Positions 54,352-63,984 of a DNA stretch of 64,000 bases are shown here, piece by piece. Position 1 is the stretch's first letter. Each line of letters opens with the position of its first letter. Location of the stretch: positions 1 to 64,000 of the forward strand of contig JBNKKR010000011.1 in NCBI GenBank assembly GCA_050291935.1, given 5' to 3'. Both the position numbers and the translations under genes were made by a program. Under the pieces are notes generated by a model. It saw nothing but the letters and a program-made list of their open reading frames with translations. It did no database searches and had not been told where the DNA came from. This DNA comes from Desulfocapsa sp050291935. Its GTDB lineage: Bacteria > Desulfobacterota > Desulfobulbia > Desulfobulbales > Desulfocapsaceae.

Positions 54352-55266
54352 CTATCCTTTAAGCAACTTTTCCAATATTGCTTTATGCATATGCATTTTA
54401 TTTTCTGCCTGATCAAAAGCCACACACTGGTCCGACTCCAGCACTTCCTCACTTATCTCTTCACCACGATGGGCAGGCAGACAGTGCAACACGATCGCAT
54501 CTGCCGGGGCATGTGCCATAAGCGCGCTATTCACCTGATACGGGGTGAATATCTGCATTCTCTCTTCCTGCTCATCTTCCTGTCCCATGGACGCCCAAAC
54601 ATCGGTATTCACGACATCGGCTCCTGCCATTGCTTCTACCGGATCACGTAAAAGGGTAATGGGTTTGGTTGCTTTTTTAAGCGCATTTTCAAAAATCTGC
54701 GAATCAGGCTCATATCCGTTCGGACATGCCAACACTAACTCAAAGCCAAAAATCGATGCGGCCTGAATCCAGGAGTTGGCCATATTGTTCCCGTCACCAA
54801 TCCAGGCCACTTTTAAATCCTGAATGGTCCCCTTCTTCTCAACCACCGTCATAATATCGCTTAGAATTTGACAAGGGTGGTGAAGATCGGTCAGGGCATT
54901 AATAACCGGTACGGTTGCATACTTTGCCAGCTCGCTAACCACCTCCTGGCCAAAGGTTCGAACCACAAGGCCATCCACGTAACGAGACATAACTCGCGCC
55001 ATATCCTTTAATGGTTCAGACCTGGCGAGCTGCGTATCCCGCCCGGAGAGAAAAATTACCTGCCCGCCAAGGCCGTACATGGCCGCCTCAAATGATACTC
55101 GGGTCCTGGTGGAAACTTTTTCAAAAACCAGCCCCACAGTTTTTCCAGCAAGCTGCTGATGCGAAACCCCGGCAAGACGTTCTTCTTTTAAAACGATGGC
55201 ACGATCAACAAATGCCACCAACTCATCTTTAGTAAAATCTTGTAATGACTCTAAATGGTGTAACAT
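54352..55266 (-). CDS. argF: Ornithine carbamoyltransferase
   Basis: A 304-residue ArgF. The carbamoyl-phosphate loop is KVSTRTRVSFE, ornithine contacts are in DLHHPCQILSD and VNTDVWASMGQ, and the catalytic Cys is in VLHCLPAHRGEE. It follows argD after 163 bp in which no gene is seen. Confidence 0.96.
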   Translation of the reverse strand: MLHHLESLQDFTKDELVAFVDRAIVLKEERLAGVSHQQLAGKTVGLVFEKVSTRTRVSFEAAMYGLGGQVIFLSGRDTQLARSEPLKDMARVMSRYVDGLVVRTFGQEVVSELAKYATVPVINALTDLHHPCQILSDIMTVVEKKGTIQDLKVAWIGDGNNMANSWIQAASIFGFELVLACPNGYEPDSQIFENALKKATKPITLLRDPVEAMAGADVVNTDVWASMGQEDEQEERMQIFTPYQVNSALMAHAPADAIVLHCLPAHRGEEISEEVLESDQCVAFDQAENKMHMHKAILEKLLKG

Positions 55267-55429
55267 GACTCTTTCTTGTTCACGGATGCTTTATAAAAAA
55301 ACACCCTTTTCAGATACACCCCTAAGCACAATCGCTGTATTTATAAGGGGAAAGAATCATATTTACATAAAAGCAGAACCTTTTGCAAAGATTTTTGGAA
55401 AATTTGTTCTTGGACCACCACTTGCCATT

Positions 55430-56632
55430 TCAACACTTTTCCAACGTCTGGGCCAATGCAGCGATAAGGCTATCAATCTCGTCCTTACTAATAATAAGCG
55501 GTGGCAAAAAACGCAGCACGGCGTTCCCGGTAAAATTAATCAGCACTCCCTTTTCAAAGAGACTTTTAACAATGGCGGCCCCCTGCTCAACACCCTTCTC
55601 ACTGAGAACCAAGGCTTGAATTAATCCCATGCCCCTGACACCGGTGGCAAGGGCTGGAAAACGTTCCGCCAGCCCCTCAAGGGCTTGTTGCAAATACGCT
55701 CCCTTTTCCTGAACAGATTGCAGAAAACCATCTTCAAGCATAACCTTCACTGTGGCCACAGCCGCCGCACATGCCACGGGATTTCCGCCAAAGGTTGTTC
55801 CATGACTCCCCGGTACAAAAGCTCTGGCCACCTCTTTTCTAGCAAGCATTGCCCCAATGGGCATTCCGTTGCCAAGGGCCTTGGCCACCGTCATAATATC
55901 CGGGACAATCCCCAGTTGCTCATAGGCAAACAGACTACCGGTCCTGCAAAAACCTGTTTGGATTTCATCAAAAATCAACAAGAGATTATGATCGCGGCAC
56001 AGCTTCTCAACACCTTGCAAATATTCAACATCCAAAGGTCGAACTCCACCCTCTCCCTGCAAGGGTTCACACATAATCGCACAGGTTTGATCCGTTATCA
56101 TGGCCTGCAGCACATCCAGGTTACCAAAAGGCGCATGGGAAAAGCCATCGGGCATCGGCTCAAAGCCTTGATGAAACTTTGCCTGCCCAGTGGCAGCAAC
56201 CGTGGCAAGTGTTCTTCCATGAAAGGATCCAGCCAGTGAAATTACCCCGTAACGTTCCTCTCCGGAACAGATCCTGGCAAGCTTGATGGCCGCTTCGTTT
56301 GCCTCAGCTCCACTATTAGCGAGAAATACCTGATCGGCAAAAGAGTTTGCAACAAGCAGTTCCGCAAGCTCAGTTTGCGGTTTATTGTGGAAAAAATTTG
56401 AGATATGAACAAGCTCTTTCACTTGTCCGCATACCGCTTCAGTCACTGCGGGATGACAGTGGCCTAGGCCACAAACAGCAATACCCGCCAAACAATCAAG
56501 GTATTTTTTTCCATCACTGTCCGTTAGCGTGCAGCCTTCGCCTTTTACCATGGTCGCTGGAAATCTTGCATAGGTTCCCATAAATAGTTCCTCGGCCTTT
56601 TCCATCAAGATTCTACTTTCTTCACCCATCAT
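55430..56632 (-). CDS. argD: Acetylornithine aminotransferase
   Basis: A 400-residue class III PLP aminotransferase. Seen are GLGHCHPAVTEAV, NSGAEANEAAIKLAR, LIFDEIQTGFCRTG, the PLP Lys in MTVAKALGNGMPIG and HGTTFGGNPVACAAA. It overlaps argB by 4 nt. Confidence 0.95.
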   Translation of the reverse strand: MMGEESRILMEKAEELFMGTYARFPATMVKGEGCTLTDSDGKKYLDCLAGIAVCGLGHCHPAVTEAVCGQVKELVHISNFFHNKPQTELAELLVANSFADQVFLANSGAEANEAAIKLARICSGEERYGVISLAGSFHGRTLATVAATGQAKFHQGFEPMPDGFSHAPFGNLDVLQAMITDQTCAIMCEPLQGEGGVRPLDVEYLQGVEKLCRDHNLLLIFDEIQTGFCRTGSLFAYEQLGIVPDIMTVAKALGNGMPIGAMLARKEVARAFVPGSHGTTFGGNPVACAAAVATVKVMLEDGFLQSVQEKGAYLQQALEGLAERFPALATGVRGMGLIQALVLSEKGVEQGAAIVKSLFEKGVLINFTGNAVLRFLPPLIISKDEIDSLIAALAQTLEKC

Positions 56633-57516
56633 ACTATCTCCGTTCCGATCCCTTCTTTGGTAAACATTTCAAGTAAAATGGCATGTTCAATCCTTCCATC
56701 CAGAATATGCGTCTTTTTTACCCCTTCTTGTAACGCATCTCTGCAACAGCGTACCTTGGGGATCATTCCACCGGCAATGGTGCCATTATCTATATAACTT
56801 TCAAGTTCTGATTGTTGCAAAGATCTGAGTAACGTTCCTTCCCTGTCCTGTACACCAGCCACATCGGTCAACAGAATAAGTTTAACAGCTTTCAGGGCGC
56901 CGGCAATGGCACCGGCAACAAGATCAGCATTTATATTAAATGCCTGCCCGTCTTCACCCACCCCCACAGGAGCAATGACCGGTATAAAGTCCTTCTCATC
57001 AAGGGCCTGTAATACCTGGCCATTGACCTTAGTGACCTGTCCCACTCGGCCAAGATCAATAAGTTCAGGAGGCGTATTGTGTTGCGCTTCATCACTTTTT
57101 TTACTCACTTGCAATTTCTCAGCGCAAACAAGATCTCCATCACGTCCTGATAAGCCCACAGCCCTGCCACCGCAATGGTTGATATTGCCCACAATTTCCT
57201 TATTCACCTTCCCCACCAGCACCATTTCCACAACACTCATGGTTTCGCCGTCGGTTACCCTCATCCCCTGAACATAACTTGGCTTAATCTCCAAACGATC
57301 CAGGAGTTGATTGATTTGCGGTCCACCACCGTGAACGATCACAGGATTAATACCAATCTGCTTGAGTAAAATCATATCAAGGGCAAACTGTTTTTTCAGG
57401 TTTTCATCCACCATCGCATGGCCACCATACTTGATAACCACCGTTTTATGACGAAACTCCTGCATATAGGGAAGTGATTCAATCAACCCTTTGGCTCTGT
57501 CTATACTTTGCTGCAT
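56629..57516 (-). CDS. argB: Acetylglutamate kinase
   Basis: A 295-residue ArgB with VVIKYGGHAMVD, NPVIVHGGGPQINQLL and the C-terminal ILLTDVAGVQD and GGMIPKVRCC. It is the first gene of the arginine-lysine cluster and diverges from lptA. The 217-bp gap 57517-57733 must contain both promoters but no boxes are certain. Confidence 0.96.
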   Translation of the reverse strand: MQQSIDRAKGLIESLPYMQEFRHKTVVIKYGGHAMVDENLKKQFALDMILLKQIGINPVIVHGGGPQINQLLDRLEIKPSYVQGMRVTDGETMSVVEMVLVGKVNKEIVGNINHCGGRAVGLSGRDGDLVCAEKLQVSKKSDEAQHNTPPELIDLGRVGQVTKVNGQVLQALDEKDFIPVIAPVGVGEDGQAFNINADLVAGAIAGALKAVKLILLTDVAGVQDREGTLLRSLQQSELESYIDNGTIAGGMIPKVRCCRDALQEGVKKTHILDGRIEHAILLEMFTKEGIGTEIV

Positions 57517-57733
57517 TCCCTCTATCCTTTACTCAATTTGTATTTTTTGATGACACTTGCGGTCAAATAATTCAGATAATTAAATAAACAACATCCAATT
57601 TGCTATTTTACAAACTCGCTCGAATGAAGTAAAGAGATCTTTCTTTTCTATTCTTTTGGGGATTTCTTTACTTTTGAGGTGTGCACAAGTATATTGGGCT
57701 TGATACTTGCAATACTAAATTCTCATTTTCAAG

Positions 57734-58261
57734 GTGGATCGTGTGAAACAACGTGTATCTCTGTATACCATTTTCTTACTGCTTACCATATTCAGCTTTT
57801 GCCCAAATGTATTTGCCACTGGTGCGCCCATCAACATTGAGGCTGACCATATGACCTCTCTGGAGGAGGAGAACAGTGTTCTTTTCTCCGGTAATGTGGA
57901 TGCCAGACAAGCCGAAGTTCGTATTTTATCTGATAAATTAACAGTCTATTATACAAAAGTGGCGCGGGGAGAAAAACAGGAAGTCCGACGACTCAGATGC
58001 GAGGGAAACGTTGAAATAACAAAAGGCGACTGGCTGGGAACCGGGAAAACCATGAACTACCTGGCCAAAGACAGAAAGGTGATTCTAAGCGGTGACGCAA
58101 AGGCGTGGCAAGGGACAAATCTTGTTACCGGCAATACAATTATCTACTACCTGGATGAAGGCCGTTCAGAAGTTATTGGCGAAAAACCGACAGCCACTGC
58201 CACTAATGCAACAACCCCCACCCAAAGCGGCAGGGTAAAAGCCACCCTTACACCCCAATAA
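57734..58261 (+). CDS. lptA: LPS transport periplasmic protein LptA
   Basis: A 175-residue LptA: signal peptide (residues 5-30, SLYTIFLLLTIFSFCPNVFA), then the OstA-like beta-jellyroll INIEADHMTSLEEENSVLFSG, FSGNVDARQ and EGNVEITKGD. It bridges LPS across the periplasm. Start codons GTG 57734 or 57743 are both possible. lptB follows after 23 nt. Confidence 0.92.
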   Translation: MDRVKQRVSLYTIFLLLTIFSFCPNVFATGAPINIEADHMTSLEEENSVLFSGNVDARQAEVRILSDKLTVYYTKVARGEKQEVRRLRCEGNVEITKGDWLGTGKTMNYLAKDRKVILSGDAKAWQGTNLVTGNTIIYYLDEGRSEVIGEKPTATATNATTPTQSGRVKATLTPQ

Positions 58262-58284
58262 CACCCCAAAAACACTGGAAAATC

Positions 58285-59007
58285 ATGGCACAGCTGGAAA
58301 TAGACAACATAGTCAAACGCTATAATAAACGAACGGTGGTTGACGGGGTAAGCCTTCAGGTAAACACTGGAGCGGTGGTAGGTCTACTTGGTCCCAATGG
58401 GGCTGGGAAAACAACCTCTTTCTACTCCATTGCCGGCTTTATTCGCCCCAATGAGGGCAGGATACTGCTGAACGGAGAGGAGATCACCAAACTTCCCATT
58501 CACAAACGTGCCCAGAAAGGTATCTCCTATCTTGCTCAGGAACCATCTGTCTTTAAAAAACTCACCGTTGAAGAGAACGTACGTATCGTACTCGAAGCAT
58601 TGGGACTGAGCAAAAATGAAATCAGTAATCGCATTGACGAACTGATGGATGACCTTAAAATCGAATATTTACGTAACAATAAAGGTCATGCCCTCTCTGG
58701 AGGAGAGCGCAGACGGGTGGAAATCATGCGTGCCCTGGCAACCAGACCCGACTTTATCCTACTGGATGAACCGTTTGCAGGTATCGACCCATTGGCAGTT
58801 GCGGATCTGCAAAAAATTATAATTGGTCTAAAGGACAAAGGCCTTGGAATTCTTATCTCCGATCACAACGTCCGCGAAACACTTCAGGTCTGTGACTTTG
58901 CCTACATCATGAATGCCGGCCAAATTTTGACCAGTGGCGTAGCTGATGATATTATTGAGAGTGAAGTGGCTAGAAGAATGTATCTTGGCGAAAACTTCTC
59001 CATGTAG
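58285..59007 (+). CDS. lptB: LPS export ABC ATPase LptB
   Basis: A 240-residue ABC ATPase. Walker A GPNGAGKTTSFYSIAG, signature LSGGERRRVEIMRAL, Walker B FILLDEPFAGIDP and switch SDHNVRET are all present. It drives LPS extraction from the inner membrane. rpoN starts 9 nt later. Confidence 0.95.
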   Translation: MAQLEIDNIVKRYNKRTVVDGVSLQVNTGAVVGLLGPNGAGKTTSFYSIAGFIRPNEGRILLNGEEITKLPIHKRAQKGISYLAQEPSVFKKLTVEENVRIVLEALGLSKNEISNRIDELMDDLKIEYLRNNKGHALSGGERRRVEIMRALATRPDFILLDEPFAGIDPLAVADLQKIIIGLKDKGLGILISDHNVRETLQVCDFAYIMNAGQILTSGVADDIIESEVARRMYLGENFSM

Positions 59008-59016
59008 CAGCTGACA

Positions 59017-60480
59017 ATGGCACTCGAACTCAGACAACAGCTCAAGCTCTCACAAAAATTGGTTATGACGCCGCAGTTGCGTCTGGCTATCAAGCTCTTA
59101 CAGATGAATCGTCTGGAGCTCACTGACGCTCTCCAGGCTGAAATTGAGCAAAACCCAGGACTTGAAGAAGATATCTCCCTTGCAGATCTGCAACCGGAAA
59201 ACCAGCAGAGTCTTTCATCAACGGAAGAAGTTCCCAAAAACAGTGACCAGAAGGAAGAAGATTACACTGAGCAGGTGCGGATGGAAGATCAGGTACCTGA
59301 GACCAATTGGGAAGACTACGCCAACAATTTTGACACAAATGTGTCTTTTTCCCGCGAAACGCCCCCGGCTGACGCCCCCAGCCAGTTCGATTTCATCTCT
59401 GAAAAACCAAGTTTATTTGCCTACATACAATGGCAACTCGCCCATGCCGAGCTGGATCCTGACGAATGGGAAACAGCGCTTTTTATTGTCGGCAACCTGA
59501 ATCGTTATGGCTTTCTTGAGTGTGATCTTGATGAGATTATGGAAGCCACCCAGTGCGATAGGGATTCTGCCGAGTATATCCTGGAAACCATACAGGATCT
59601 TGACCCACCGGGAATTGCGGCCAGAAATGTTAGTGAGTCGTTGTACCTCCAGCTAGAGCGTCTTGGCAAACAAAATTCCCTTGCCGCCACCATTGTTACC
59701 AAGCATCTGGATCTTATGCAGACCAGAAATTACAAGGCAATCTCCAAAGCCACCGGGAAAAAGCGGGCGGACGTGGTACGTGCCATCGAATTTATCACCT
59801 CTGAGCTAACACCATATCCAGGACTACCCTTTAACAACGAAGCCACAAACTATATAGTCCCCGATGTATATGTTAGAAAAATAGATGGCGAATTCGTTAT
59901 CCATCTCAATGAGGATGATATTCCCAATCTAAAGCTTTCATCAGAATTGCAAAATCTTTTACAGACCGGCGACACCGTTGAGAAAGATTCCAAAAAATAT
60001 ATCAGAGAAAAGCTTAAGGATGCGGGCTGGTTTATAAAATCCTTACACCAACGCCAGGCTACCATATTTAAGGTTATGGACTCTATCCTGAAATTTCAGG
60101 CAGAATTTTTCAGACATGGGCCAACCCATTTGCGCCCTCTGATTCTTAGGGATGTTGCCGAAGATATAGAGATGCACGAGTCCACCATCAGCCGCGTTAC
60201 TTCCAATAAATATGTCCACACCCCCATGGGAATTTATGAGCTAAAATACTTTTTCTCAACAGCCATACCCATTCGCGGGAAAGAGGCCCTGGCAGCGGAG
60301 TCCGTCCGGGAACGTATCCGCAAAATGATCCGGAATGAAGATCCATTCAAGCCATTAAGTGATAATGCCATCTCTAAAAAGCTGGATGAAGACGATGTTA
60401 AAATCGCTCGCCGAACTGTCGCCAAATACAGAGAACAATTAAAAATCCCTCCTGTTAAACACAGACGCAAACCAAGATAA
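59017..60480 (+). CDS. rpoN: RNA polymerase sigma-54 factor
   Basis: A 487-residue RpoN. The Leu/Gln-rich activator region I is at 1-50 (LKLSQKLVMTPQLRLAIKLL), an acidic linker lies at 50-120, the core-binding domain follows, and the C-terminus has the HTH (DVAEDIEMHESTISRVTSNK) and the RpoN box ARRTVAKYRE. Position behind lptAB is conserved in many proteobacteria. Confidence 0.96.
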   Translation: MALELRQQLKLSQKLVMTPQLRLAIKLLQMNRLELTDALQAEIEQNPGLEEDISLADLQPENQQSLSSTEEVPKNSDQKEEDYTEQVRMEDQVPETNWEDYANNFDTNVSFSRETPPADAPSQFDFISEKPSLFAYIQWQLAHAELDPDEWETALFIVGNLNRYGFLECDLDEIMEATQCDRDSAEYILETIQDLDPPGIAARNVSESLYLQLERLGKQNSLAATIVTKHLDLMQTRNYKAISKATGKKRADVVRAIEFITSELTPYPGLPFNNEATNYIVPDVYVRKIDGEFVIHLNEDDIPNLKLSSELQNLLQTGDTVEKDSKKYIREKLKDAGWFIKSLHQRQATIFKVMDSILKFQAEFFRHGPTHLRPLILRDVAEDIEMHESTISRVTSNKYVHTPMGIYELKYFFSTAIPIRGKEALAAESVRERIRKMIRNEDPFKPLSDNAISKKLDEDDVKIARRTVAKYREQLKIPPVKHRRKPR

Positions 60481-61413
60481 ATGAGCCAGCTTGAGCGCAT
60501 TTACGCCTTCCATAAAAAACTCAAGCAACAGCGTTTCCCCAACGCGAAAACCTTAATAGAAGAGTTTGAACTTTCCCGCGCAACTGCCCACCGGGATATT
60601 CAATATCTCCGAGAGCGACTCCTTGCCCCCCTTGCCTTTGATGCAGCGCAAAACGGCTACTATTACACAGATGACAGCTTCTCCCTCCCCTTTGAAGAAA
60701 GCCCCAAGCTTCTCTTTCTTATGGCTCTTCTAAACAAAATGGCCGATGAGGCGGGCCTTGTGAATCTTCCCGAAATTAAACAACTGGAAAAACGGTTGAG
60801 CAAGCTTATTGCACCGGGTTACGAGCATTTAATGGAAAATGTGTTTTGCCAATGGATCGAAGTTGAAGAGTTAACCCCTGCTATTTTTGAGTCCATCATT
60901 GGAGCCATCGTCCAAAACAGACTCCTTGAAATTGAATATTCCCCTTTATCAAACACGAGAAGCAACAGAACCGTTGAGCCTCTCCAACTTATAAACTATC
61001 AAGGAGGCTGGTATCTGCTGGCCTACTGTTTTTTGCGCAGCGACCATAGGCTGTTCCATATGGCACGAATAGTAAAAGCTACTATCGGAAAGAAATGCAG
61101 CCCTCCCTTTCATCCTGCCCCAAACAACTTTCTAACGGATGGCTTTGGTATATTTTCGGGTCAAGTCAAATATCAAGCAAAAATTCTCTTTACGGGAACT
61201 GCCGCTGAGCTTGTACAACGCCAATACTGGCACAAAAAACAACATATTGAAAAACATAAAGACGGCGTTATCCTCACTTTACCTGTGGCAGATAACAGGG
61301 AAATCGCCATGAAGATATTGCAATATGGCGCAATGGCAAAGGTTCTGGAACCAGAGCATCTTCGCCAACAAATCTATGAAGAATCTGTTAAAATTGGAGC
61401 ATTATACTCGTAA
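60481..61413 (+). CDS. WYL-domain transcriptional regulator
   Basis: A 310-residue regulator with an N-terminal HTH (residues ~8-60, FELSRATAHRDIQYLRERL) and a WYL domain (~145-200, IEYSPLSNTRSNRTVEPLQL, then INYQGGWYLLAYC). WYL domains sense ligands, often nucleic acids, and are common near defence genes, but this gene starts directly at the rpoN stop and so belongs to the lpt-rpoN operon. Confidence 0.85.
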   Translation: MSQLERIYAFHKKLKQQRFPNAKTLIEEFELSRATAHRDIQYLRERLLAPLAFDAAQNGYYYTDDSFSLPFEESPKLLFLMALLNKMADEAGLVNLPEIKQLEKRLSKLIAPGYEHLMENVFCQWIEVEELTPAIFESIIGAIVQNRLLEIEYSPLSNTRSNRTVEPLQLINYQGGWYLLAYCFLRSDHRLFHMARIVKATIGKKCSPPFHPAPNNFLTDGFGIFSGQVKYQAKILFTGTAAELVQRQYWHKKQHIEKHKDGVILTLPVADNREIAMKILQYGAMAKVLEPEHLRQQIYEESVKIGALYS

Positions 61414-61467
61414 GCACAGTTCTATTTCTTTCTCCTTCCCTTATCCACCATTTTCTTTGAGGTTTCT

Positions 61468-63489
61468 ATGGCAACGAGCAAACTTACAACACGCCAATTG
61501 CAACAAAAAATAGCTGCACTGGAGAGCAAACTGTCACGAGTAGAAAAAATCCTCTCCACGACTACCATTGAGAGAGAAGATAAAGACCCTGCAGTGCGAA
61601 AAAATGAGTCGCACTATCAATTGTTTGCCGAATCAACATTCGAAGCAATTTTTTTCTCGGAAAAAGGAATTTGTACCAATCAGAATCAGACTGCAGAAAA
61701 CATGTTTGGTTATACTCTTGCAGAAGCAGTCGGAAGACCTGGAACAGACTGGATCCACCCGGATCATCGCGAAGAAGTTTATACCCGAATGATCAATGAA
61801 ATCACGGAACCCTATGATTCAGTCGCCCTGCGAAAAGACGGCAGCTCATTTCCATGCGAAATTCAGTCACGAATGAGTAATATTGATGGCCAATCGATCA
61901 GAATTACAGCATTACGCGACATTTCACGCAGAATAGAAATCGAACAGAACCTCGCATTTTCTGAAAACAAGTTCAAAACGCTTTTCAATTGTATCTCAGA
62001 TGCAATTCTGGTGCATGAATTTGTCTCCACAGAAGGTGGCCCGCTATTGGAGGTCAATCGCATGGCCACCGAACTTCTTGGCTACAGTCGTTCCGAACTT
62101 TTACAATTTTACCCAAAAGATTTCATGGTTCCAGATGAATATGAGAGAATCGTTCGACAAAACAGTGCAACCAAATTTACTGAGTCGCCAAGTCTTTCTT
62201 TTGAAACACAATTAGTACATAAAGATGGCAGCATCATTAATGTCGAAGTTCGGGGCAGTATGATGGACTATGAGGGGAAAAAAGCGATTCTTTCAGTGGT
62301 GCGTGATATTCGAGACAGGCTTCAATCTGAAAAAGCCCTTGTTGAGTCTCAACGACTTGGTGCCATTGGTGAAATGGCATCATCGGTTGCCCATGATTTC
62401 AATAACGCGCTACACTCTGTTATCGGCAATACCGAACTCTTACTACTCAAACATGAAATAACAGAAGAGTGCAAACCCTATTTGGAATCAATTAAAAAAG
62501 TGTCGGTCGATGCCTCAGACCGTGTGAAGTTGATTCAACGTTTTGGCGGAAAATGTCCTCCTCCCTCACCCTTTTCAACGGTGAAAGTCACAGATATGAT
62601 CAATGATGTGATTGCCCAATCCCGTCCTCTCTGGAAGGATGCGCCTGAAAAGGAAGGGAAAATTATAACTGTTTCTGTTGATTTCCTGGCAGAAAAAAAT
62701 GTTATCGGAAATGGTTCTGAACTGAGGACCGTTCTCTACAATCTTATCAAGAATGCAATAGAGGCCATGCCCGATGGAGGGGAGATACTGCTTGCAACAG
62801 CAGACGTGGAAGAAGGCGTTACTATTCTCATTCAGGATAACGGCTTGGGAATGGATGCAAAAACCGAGAAGAGGATTTTTCAGCCTTTTTTTACCACCAA
62901 AGGGTATGAGACAGGCAGAGGCCTTGGCCTTAGTGGCGCCTATTCAATTCTTCGAGAGCATGGTGGGACTATTAGCATTCAAGAGACAAGACCTGGACAA
63001 GGGACAACCTTTGAGCTCTTTTTACCAGGCACGCTAGCAGATGATAGCGTAGTACATGACAAAAAAGAAAATAACAAAGCGGAGCAAATTGGAAATGTAC
63101 TTTGGGTTGATGATGATCCAATGATTCGGCAAGTTGCTGAAGATATCCTTGATACGCTTAACCATAGGGGACATGTGGCGGCAAGTGGCTTTGAGGCTTT
63201 GGAATTTCTCAAGACATACACTTATGACCTAATCATAACAGATATTGGGATGCCGAAAATGACCGGCTGGCAACTTGCCAAAGAGATACGCGCCAGATAC
63301 GGTGATGCTCCTTATGTGGCCGTCGTCAGCGGCTGGGGGGATCAGATTTCCGATGATGAAAAGAAAAAACACGGTGTTGATTTTGCCATTGCAAAACCGG
63401 TATTAATTCAACAGGTAGAAGAGTTGATCGATTTTGTGCTGATTAACAAATGTAAATGCCGTAAAATCGCGTCAACATGGACAGAATAG
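61468..63489 (+). CDS. PAS-PAS hybrid histidine kinase with C-terminal receiver
   Basis: A 673-residue sensor. An N-terminal coiled coil (1-35), two PAS domains (~45-160 and ~165-285), a HisKA box with phospho-acceptor His309 (SSVAHDFNNALHS), a HATPase domain (NLIKNAIEAMPDGG, GLGLSGAYSILREHGG) and a receiver domain with phospho-acceptor Asp592 (LIITDIGMPKMTGW). No membrane helix and no output domain. The last ~11 residues (CKCRKIASTWTE region) may come from a rearrangement, since a broken AbiEii gene runs into this end. Confidence 0.9.
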   Translation: MATSKLTTRQLQQKIAALESKLSRVEKILSTTTIEREDKDPAVRKNESHYQLFAESTFEAIFFSEKGICTNQNQTAENMFGYTLAEAVGRPGTDWIHPDHREEVYTRMINEITEPYDSVALRKDGSSFPCEIQSRMSNIDGQSIRITALRDISRRIEIEQNLAFSENKFKTLFNCISDAILVHEFVSTEGGPLLEVNRMATELLGYSRSELLQFYPKDFMVPDEYERIVRQNSATKFTESPSLSFETQLVHKDGSIINVEVRGSMMDYEGKKAILSVVRDIRDRLQSEKALVESQRLGAIGEMASSVAHDFNNALHSVIGNTELLLLKHEITEECKPYLESIKKVSVDASDRVKLIQRFGGKCPPPSPFSTVKVTDMINDVIAQSRPLWKDAPEKEGKIITVSVDFLAEKNVIGNGSELRTVLYNLIKNAIEAMPDGGEILLATADVEEGVTILIQDNGLGMDAKTEKRIFQPFFTTKGYETGRGLGLSGAYSILREHGGTISIQETRPGQGTTFELFLPGTLADDSVVHDKKENNKAEQIGNVLWVDDDPMIRQVAEDILDTLNHRGHVAASGFEALEFLKTYTYDLIITDIGMPKMTGWQLAKEIRARYGDAPYVAVVSGWGDQISDDEKKKHGVDFAIAKPVLIQQVEELIDFVLINKCKCRKIASTWTE

Positions 63490-63602
63490 CTGGGGTCATG
63501 ATGCACAAACAGGTCAAGATCATCAGAATAACGGTGGTGCAAGTAGTGTCTACTAAGAGCTGTACCACCGGTTAGAAAAAAGGGTGTTTTTACACTGTTC
63601 AC
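63408..63602 (-). pseudogene. Truncated AbiEii-type nucleotidyltransferase toxin
   Basis: The first ~40 codons from ATG 63602 encode FFLTGGTALSRHYLHHRYSD followed by DLDLF, the GG...SDDLDLF active site of AbiEii/AbiGii nucleotidyltransferase toxins. Normal members exceed 200 residues. From about 63485 on the frame merely runs antisense through the end of the histidine kinase gene and stops at 63408. The toxin has lost its C-terminal three quarters and is inactive. Confidence 0.72.
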
Positions 63603-63984
63603 GATATTTATACCACCAGGGCATAAGTTTCGTATGAGCAGGCAAGCTGCTCAACTCAGCTTTAGCACCCCATTTTGTAAAGGATACAGGCTCTCCTCGT
63701 AGTATTTTCCCGAGTTCCTCATATTTTTCCCTTTTCTCTTTACGCCAAATATTTCCAAGAAGTTCTGGAGTCAATTTTTTAGCAATGCTATCCGGACTAT
63801 AAAATTTGAGGATATCATACCACCCGAGATGTTCTATCATGCGAACTAACAGAGCGTCTTCATTCCAGTGGCCTGCAAGCTCTTTCTCTCCACACACCAC
63901 AGCAAACATGTCTTCAACCGAGATATTATAATCCCAATTTATTCGCTTTAATAAGCAGTGTTGTTCAGGAGTTATTTCCCTCAT
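63553..63984 (-). CDS. Probable partner gene of the AbiEii-type toxin
   Basis: A 143-residue, mostly helical protein with WNEDALLVRMIEHLGWYDIL near residue 40 and a basic C-terminus MPWWYKYREQCKNTLFSNRW. It overlaps the toxin start by 50 nt, the layout of a two-gene toxin-antitoxin or abortive infection pair. I do not recognise a defined family; the antitoxin role is inferred from position. It appears complete. Confidence 0.55.
   Translation of the reverse strand: MREITPEQHCLLKRINWDYNISVEDMFAVVCGEKELAGHWNEDALLVRMIEHLGWYDILKFYSPDSIAKKLTPELLGNIWRKEKREKYEELGKILRGEPVSFTKWGAKAELSSLPAHTKLMPWWYKYREQCKNTLFSNRWYSS

Noticed and set aside
57540..57600. ARG-box-like AT-rich sequence upstream of argB
   Set aside because: The match to known ArgR operators is too loose in AT-rich DNA to support a call.
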